NCBI RefSeq assembly: GCF_013359935.1
Contig: NZ_JABMCB010000201.1
Location: forward strand, 372,001 to 436,000
Origin: Paenibacillus xylanilyticus
Lineage (GTDB): Bacteria > Bacillota > Bacilli > Paenibacillales > Paenibacillaceae
Length of the DNA: 64,000 bases
Direction of reading: 5' to 3'
Shown: positions 59,724-64,000 of the stretch, one piece after another
Layout of the letters: the number at the start of each line of letters is the position of its first letter
How positions within the stretch are numbered: the stretch's first letter is position 1
Translations under genes and position numbers: made by a program
Notes under the pieces: model-generated
Databases searched by the model: none
What the model saw: the letters and a program-made list of their open reading frames with translations, nothing else
Told to the model about the DNA's origin: nothing

Positions 59724-60766
59724 GTAAAAAGCTGGCAGTGTACGGAACAGCCGGAATTCTGCTGCTTGTGCTGACCGTGCTGATCTGTACGGGCATCGGT
59801 TCGGTGGCTCTGCCTGTCCGTGACATTGCAGGCATTCTGCTTCATCACATGCCATGGATCGGAGACTGGATCACGCCCGACTGGAGTACGTCAGCCGAGC
59901 AGATTATATGGAAGGTTCGTTTCCCGCGCGTGCTGCTTGCCGTGCTTGTGGGTGCATCGCTGGCAATCGCCGGAGCGGGATTTCAAGGGGTTCTTCGTAA
60001 CCCGCTGGCAGATCCGTTTACCCTGGGCGTATCGTCCGGTGCATCGGTGGGGGCAGCTTTTCTGATTTTCTTCGGATTGCAGTACGCGCTGATCGGAATC
60101 TGGACCTTGCCGCTTGTTGCGTTTCTGACGGGCGTACTCACGTTGTGGTTTGTACTTGCCCTGGCTCGTGAAGGGCGCAAAATACCGACGCACAGCCTGA
60201 TTCTGGCTGGTGTGGTGATGCAAAGTTTTCTGGGAGCGGTGGTCTCCTTCCTGTCGACCATGTCGAAACAGACGATTAATGAAATTATATACTGGACGAT
60301 GGGAAGTCTGGCTCTGCGTGGGTGGTCGTATACGGCCATCCTTTTCCCGTATTTTCTGCTGGGCCTGATTTTCCTCTGGAGCCGTGCACGTTCATTGAAT
60401 GTCCTTGCTCTGGGGGAACGGCAGGCTGCGCATATTGGGGTTGGAGTCGATCGGCTGAAGTTGTCCGTGCTTGCTGTGGGAACACTTCTTACCGCAGGAG
60501 CGGTCTCCGTATCCGGCGTTATTGGATTCGTTGGATTGGTGATTCCGCATATTCTTCGGCTGCTTGTGGGGCCTGACTATCGATTGCTGGTACCCTTGTC
60601 CGCCATTGGTGGAGCCATCTTCATGGTATGGGCTGATACGATTGCCCGCTCCTTGCTGGCACCGACCGAAATTCCGCTGGGTGTGGTGACGGCCTTTGTC
60701 GGTGCGCCTTTCTTCGCGTATTTGCTGCATCGGAACAAAAAGCTGCGAAAAGGGGTGATGCCATGA
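59720..60766 (+). CDS. btuC: Corrinoid ABC transporter permease BtuC
   Basis: A 348-residue FecCD-family permease with about ten membrane segments. RFPRVLLAVLVGASLAIAGA, GFQGVLRNPLADPFTLGVSS, and VIGFVGLVIPHILRLLVGPD are the family blocks. ATG 59720 overlaps btuF; the stop overlaps btuD (ATGA). Assigned to B12 because of the riboswitch and operon. Confidence 0.92.
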   Translation: MSKKLAVYGTAGILLLVLTVLICTGIGSVALPVRDIAGILLHHMPWIGDWITPDWSTSAEQIIWKVRFPRVLLAVLVGASLAIAGAGFQGVLRNPLADPFTLGVSSGASVGAAFLIFFGLQYALIGIWTLPLVAFLTGVLTLWFVLALAREGRKIPTHSLILAGVVMQSFLGAVVSFLSTMSKQTINEIIYWTMGSLALRGWSYTAILFPYFLLGLIFLWSRARSLNVLALGERQAAHIGVGVDRLKLSVLAVGTLLTAGAVSVSGVIGFVGLVIPHILRLLVGPDYRLLVPLSAIGGAIFMVWADTIARSLLAPTEIPLGVVTAFVGAPFFAYLLHRNKKLRKGVMP

Positions 60767-61596
60767 GTACGAGCATGGGTACAACCATGGATACAAGTGT
60801 TACCCCAGGAAAGCCGCTGATCGAGGTCGCGGGTGCAGATAAAATGTACGGTGACCACCGAGCCCTGCATGATGTGGACTGGCGTGTCACGGAAGGGGAA
60901 TGGTGGGGTGTCGTTGGTCCAAACGGAAGCGGGAAATCAACGCTGCTCCAGCTCATCGCCGGAACGGAACAGCCCAATGCAGGCAGCATCCGGATTGCAG
61001 GGCGGGAGATTACCTCTTACAGTCGCAAAGACCTGTCACGTATGATTGCGGTATTGCAGCAGGACGGTCTGCCTGCCATTTCCTATCCCGTCAGGGATGT
61101 TGTGGAGATGGGGCGTTATCCTTATCAGAATTGGCTGGGCAGGGAAACCTCCGATGGGGCGGCAGTGGTAGACCGGGTCCTGGAAGAACTGGGCTTAACC
61201 GAAATGGCCGACAGGCCGCTGGATGCACTCAGCGGAGGACAGAGACAGCGGGTGGCACTCGCCAAAGTCATGGCACAGGAACCCAAGCTGTTATTGCTGG
61301 ATGAACCGACGACTTTTCTGGATATCCGATATCAATTGCAATTCATGGAGCTGTTATCTTCCTGGCGCCAAAAAAACAAGATCACGATTGTGGCTGTGCT
61401 GCACGATCTGAACCTGGCTGCGCAATTTTGTGACCACATTCTGGCTCTTCGTGAGGGTATGTGTGTAAGCAGTGGGACACCGCAGTCGTTGATGACGGAA
61501 GAAAACATTCGGGATATTTTCCGGGTGAACCCAGCCATGGTGAATCATCCCGATCATGGTCTGCCGCAATTATTGCTGCGGCGGGAACAAGAATGA
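60763..61596 (+). CDS. btuD: Corrinoid ABC transporter ATPase BtuD
   Basis: A 277-residue ATPase. Walker A GPNGSGKSTLLQLIAG, signature LSGGQRQRVALAKVMAQEP and Walker B LLLLDEPTTFLDI, with the H-loop VLHDLNLAAQF. ATG 60763 overlaps btuC by four bases. A Thr/Ser-rich N-terminal stretch of about 15 residues precedes the ATPase fold. The 3' end overlaps a 17-codon mini-ORF. Confidence 0.93.
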   Translation: MSTSMGTTMDTSVTPGKPLIEVAGADKMYGDHRALHDVDWRVTEGEWWGVVGPNGSGKSTLLQLIAGTEQPNAGSIRIAGREITSYSRKDLSRMIAVLQQDGLPAISYPVRDVVEMGRYPYQNWLGRETSDGAAVVDRVLEELGLTEMADRPLDALSGGQRQRVALAKVMAQEPKLLLLDEPTTFLDIRYQLQFMELLSSWRQKNKITIVAVLHDLNLAAQFCDHILALREGMCVSSGTPQSLMTEENIRDIFRVNPAMVNHPDHGLPQLLLRREQE

Positions 61597-61646
61597 ACGA
61601 AAAGGGGCAACCCCATATTTTGATGAAGGAAGTGCTGGCGGTATGA
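61593..61646 (+). CDS. 17-residue mini-ORF linking btuD and cobT
   Basis: ATG at 61593 overlaps the btuD stop (ATGA), and its own TGA at 61644-61646 overlaps the cobT ATG 61643 (ATGA). The peptide is MNEKGQPHILMKEVLAV. The mini-ORF bridges the 46-bp gap exactly in a manner that would keep ribosomes moving from btuD to cobT. A possible site GGGAACAAG lies just before its start. Protein function unknown; the coupling role is inference. Confidence 0.4.
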   Translation: MNEKGQPHILMKEVLAV

Positions 61647-62770
61647 ATAATGAACAGGTGTTGGAACAGTTAATTGGTCGGATCGTGGGTCCCAATGAAG
61701 AAGTTGCTGCAGAAGCCTCGGCGCATGTGGATGCATTGACAAAACCGCCCGGCAGTCTGGGCAAACTGGAACAGCTGGTTATTCGTCTTGCGGGGATAAC
61801 CGGAGAGGCCCGGCCGTCCCTGGATCGCAGAGCTGTTATCGTTATGGCTGCCGATCATGGCGTGGTTGCGGAAGGCATCAGCGTTTTCCCGGCAGAAGTA
61901 ACGCCGCAGATGGTCCATAACTTTCTCGCTGGAGGAGCGGCAGTCAATGTTCTGGCTCGTCATGCAGGCGCAGATGTCATCTGTGTGGACATTGGTGTGA
62001 ATGCCGATCTGGAACATCCGGATCTGGTCTCCCGCAAAGTACGCAAAGGAACTGCCAACATGGCTCAAGGTGCAGCCATGAGTCGTGATGAAGCAATCCA
62101 GGCCATTCTTGCCGGGGCTGAGGTTGTGGCTGCTGAGGTTGCCAAGGGAACCAAGTTGTTCGTAACCGGGGAAATGGGAATCGGTAATACCACAGCGAGT
62201 GCTGCGGTCATGTGTGCCTTAACCGGGACAGCACCTGCTTCAGCGGTTGGCCGCGGAACCGGTATCGACGATGCAGGTCTGCAGCGCAAGGCTGCCGTGG
62301 TCAGCCGGGCACTGAGCGTGAATGCACCGGATGCAGACGATGCATTGGACGTGCTCGGCAAAGTGGGCGGATTGGAGATTGCCGGACTGACAGGTGTCAT
62401 TCTCGCAGCTGCAGCCCATGGCTGCCCTGTTGTTGTGGATGGATTTATCTCCACTGCAGCGGCGCTGATTGCAAGACAGCTTGCTCCGGTCAGTGTGGAG
62501 TATATGATCGCTTCCCATACTTCACATGAAAGTGGACATGCCGCACTTCTGCGCGAACTTGGACTCAAACCGATGCTGGATCTGGACATGCGGCTGGGTG
62601 AGGGAACCGGAGGCGTGCTCAGCCTTCATTTAATTGATGCAGCTTGTCGTATATTGAACGAGATGGCCACATTCGCAAGTGCTGGCGTATCGGACGGCTC
62701 GAATGAGACTGGACGTACGGATGACTCATCGACAGCTGCCTCGGAGGTTCGGGGAGAGGTATCTCCATGA
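61643..62770 (+). CDS. cobT: Nicotinate-nucleotide--DMB phosphoribosyltransferase CobT
   Basis: A 375-residue enzyme that activates the lower base of B12 (alpha-ribazole phosphate). LTKPPGSLGKLEQLVIRLAG, VIVMAADHGVVAEGISVFPA, GEMGIGNTTASAAVMCAL and DLDMRLGEGTGGVLSLHLID match. The last 35 or so residues (GRTDDSSTAASEVRGEVSP) form a polar tail beyond the usual end near residue 350. ATG 61643 has GAAGGAAG upstream; longer frames exist but overlap btuD. Confidence 0.94.
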   Translation: MNNEQVLEQLIGRIVGPNEEVAAEASAHVDALTKPPGSLGKLEQLVIRLAGITGEARPSLDRRAVIVMAADHGVVAEGISVFPAEVTPQMVHNFLAGGAAVNVLARHAGADVICVDIGVNADLEHPDLVSRKVRKGTANMAQGAAMSRDEAIQAILAGAEVVAAEVAKGTKLFVTGEMGIGNTTASAAVMCALTGTAPASAVGRGTGIDDAGLQRKAAVVSRALSVNAPDADDALDVLGKVGGLEIAGLTGVILAAAAHGCPVVVDGFISTAAALIARQLAPVSVEYMIASHTSHESGHAALLRELGLKPMLDLDMRLGEGTGGVLSLHLIDAACRILNEMATFASAGVSDGSNETGRTDDSSTAASEVRGEVSP

Positions 62771-63327
62771 GTGTGCTTGTAACGGGCGGGGCGAGGAGCG
62801 GCAAAAGCTCCTTCGCCGAGCGTCTCTGCATGCAGCGTTCCTCCGAAGCCTGGTATGTGGCAACCGCGCAGGCATATGACGATGAGATGCGCGAGCGGAT
62901 CCGCCTGCATCAGAACCAACGGGATGAAGCAGGGTACCTGTGGCACACGGTGGAGGAACCGCTGGCATTGTCTGAACTCATCACACGTATGGGAGAATCC
63001 CACACAGGAACGTCTGCTCCAACCATTTTGGTGGATTGTCTGACACTCTGGTTAACGAATGTACTGCTTACACATGAGCATGAGCCTGAACAGGTTGTTT
63101 TGGAACATATGAATGCACTGGTATCTGCCATAAAGTCCTATCCCGGACTGCTTGTACTGGTTACGAATGAAGTGGGTGACGGTATCGTACCTGAGTATGC
63201 ATTAGGCAGAAGGTATCGGGATCTGGCGGGGATATTGAATCAGCGGATCGCAGCCATTTGCCGCGAGGTGTTTCTAGTGACTGTAGGGATTGCCATTGAG
63301 CTGAAAAGTAAGGAGTATCGCTTATGA
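62767..63327 (+). CDS. cobU: Adenosylcobinamide kinase / guanylyltransferase CobU
   Basis: A 186-residue P-loop enzyme that phosphorylates cobinamide and transfers GMP. VTGGARSGKSSFAERLC is the P-loop, and YVATAQAYDDEMRERIRLHQ includes the catalytic His; VTNEVGDGIVPEYALGRRYR is the third block. ATG 62767 overlaps cobT by four bases and its stop overlaps cobS. Confidence 0.95.
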   Translation: MSVLVTGGARSGKSSFAERLCMQRSSEAWYVATAQAYDDEMRERIRLHQNQRDEAGYLWHTVEEPLALSELITRMGESHTGTSAPTILVDCLTLWLTNVLLTHEHEPEQVVLEHMNALVSAIKSYPGLLVLVTNEVGDGIVPEYALGRRYRDLAGILNQRIAAICREVFLVTVGIAIELKSKEYRL

Positions 63328-64000
63328 GTATTGACGGAAACGACAGCCAGCATGACCGGGAGTACACGAACGGTGAGGACAACATGAATCAGGTGAATCA
63401 GGTGAATCAGGCTCCAGCTCATGATACAGGTAAGGTAGGTAGTCTTGATCAAAAACATGCGGCTGCGGCCGCTTTTCAATTTTTGTCCCGTTTCCCGGTA
63501 AAAATGCAGATCGACTTCGTCCCGCCATTGCTGCGGGAGAGCGTGGTGTATTACCCGCTGGTCGGGGCGGCTATAGGTTTATGTGTCTGGCTCAGTGGCG
63601 CGATTACAGGTGCACTGCTGCCATCGTTTCCGGCGGCCGTGTTGACCTTGACCCTGTGGGTATGGCTCACTGGCGGGCTGCATCTGGATGGCTGGATGGA
63701 TACAGCGGATGGTCTGCTCAGCTATCGTACCCGCGAGCGGATGCTGGAGATTATGAAAGACAGCCGCGTCGGAGCAATGGGCGTGATCGCCTGCGTGCTG
63801 CTGCTTATGATGAAAGCGGCATTAATCGCTGATTTTATTGCACATGGCAGCTGGCTGTATGGAGCACTGCTGATTTTGCCTATGATCTGGAGCCGCTGGT
63901 TCATGGTATACGCCATTTCGGCTTGGCCGAATGCCCGGGGAGACGATGGACTTGCAGTCCTGTTCAAGGGCCTTGGTGAACGAAAGGAAGTCCAGCGAGC
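63324..64000 (+). CDS. cobS: Cobalamin synthase CobS (partial, C-terminus beyond window)
   Basis: The first 225 residues of a membrane enzyme joining GDP-cobinamide with alpha-ribazole. AAFQFLSRFPVKMQIDF starts the family fold, and TLWVWLTGGLHLDGWMDTAD, with GLLSYRTRERMLEIMKDSRV, is its core motif. The N-terminus carries a 45-50-residue hydrophilic extension containing NQVNQVNQ, encoded by a short tandem repeat. ATG 63324 overlaps cobU. An internal start at ATG 63384 would remove 20 residues. Confidence 0.92.
   Translation, partial: MSIDGNDSQHDREYTNGEDNMNQVNQVNQAPAHDTGKVGSLDQKHAAAAAFQFLSRFPVKMQIDFVPPLLRESVVYYPLVGAAIGLCVWLSGAITGALLPSFPAAVLTLTLWVWLTGGLHLDGWMDTADGLLSYRTRERMLEIMKDSRVGAMGVIACVLLLMMKAALIADFIAHGSWLYGALLILPMIWSRWFMVYAISAWPNARGDDGLAVLFKGLGERKEVQR
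63387..63411 (+). repeat. Tandem repeat in the 5' part of cobS
   Basis: AATCAGGTG occurs at 63387-63395 and 63396-63404, followed by AATCAGG (63405-63411), encoding an NQV repeat. Length changes would be in frame. Confidence 0.85.

Noticed and set aside
1..64000. Mobile elements, CRISPR arrays, prophage genes
   Set aside because: I found no transposase, integrase, phage structural gene, or regular spacer-repeat array. The only mobile-looking items are the small palindromic repeats.

Overview
The window looks like a chromosomal segment of a Paenibacillus-type Bacillota. Genes have strong AGGAGG-type ribosome binding sites, frequent TTG and GTG starts, compact operons separated by U-tailed hairpins, and protein families typical of that genus. 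The genus is inferred from gene content and style, not from a marker gene. I see no transposase, phage gene, CRISPR array or rRNA. There is one tRNA.

Layout. (1) 1-9816: a urea locus. ureABC-F-G-D runs leftward and leaves the window inside ureD; the urea ABC transporter urtABCDE runs rightward. The shared divergent region (4694-4953) holds a GlnR/TnrA-like box on the ureA side, and a 21-bp palindrome inside the urtA promoter plus a 9-bp inverted repeat on the urtA side. A PAS protein, a small HTH protein and a second, isolated ureF follow (9839-11723). (2) 12148-20076: tRNA-Leu(GAG) and stand-alone housekeeping or stress genes: glutathione peroxidase, a c-di-AMP riboswitch controlling a small RCK_N-like protein, HAD hydrolase, mntH, ohr, two Cys-rich small proteins, a DCC-family thiol protein, a lipoprotein and a VOC protein. 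(3) 20248-30975: a Tad/Flp pilus-like cluster (tadZ-A-B-C, flp, TadE/TadG-like proteins, prepilin peptidase, FHA protein) without a secretin, as expected in a monoderm. (4) 30964-41716: epimerase, DUF2621, nfo, purU, membrane protein, tkt, ppnP, pgi, yigZ-tetR, yjbQ. (5) 42121-45886: sulfate ABC transporter cysTWA plus its binding protein. (6) 46030-54226: an orphan protein, PhnP-like MBL hydrolase, an ECF sigma factor paired with a ClpP paralogue, a divergent MocR regulator and EamA exporter pair, Cof-type HAD and lipoate ligase. (7) 54439-64000: a B12 salvage locus, cobD-cbiZ-cbiB-cobC, then a cobalamin riboswitch, then btuFCD, a 17-codon mini-ORF, cobT-cobU-cobS (cut by the window end).

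How the parts work together. The Urt system imports urea and urease hydrolyses it to ammonia, with nitrogen control implied by the box between them. The B12 genes import corrinoids, strip the lower arm (CbiZ), rebuild the aminopropanol arm (CobD, CbiB) and attach a nucleotide loop (CobT, CobU, CobS). No corrin ring synthesis is present, so this is a salvage and remodelling locus.

The observations most worth a second look are: a dispersed palindromic intergenic element, with three clear copies and one remnant, that sits inside the ure operon, before lplA and in the btuF leader; a c-di-AMP riboswitch in front of a protein resembling only the N-terminal RCK domain of KtrA; an apparent CTG start codon in the TadG-like gene; a mini-ORF stitched between btuD and cobT by two ATGA overlaps; tandem operator-like repeats between mocR and its exporter; and early terminator hairpins just after candidate promoters of the tad operon and a HAD gene.
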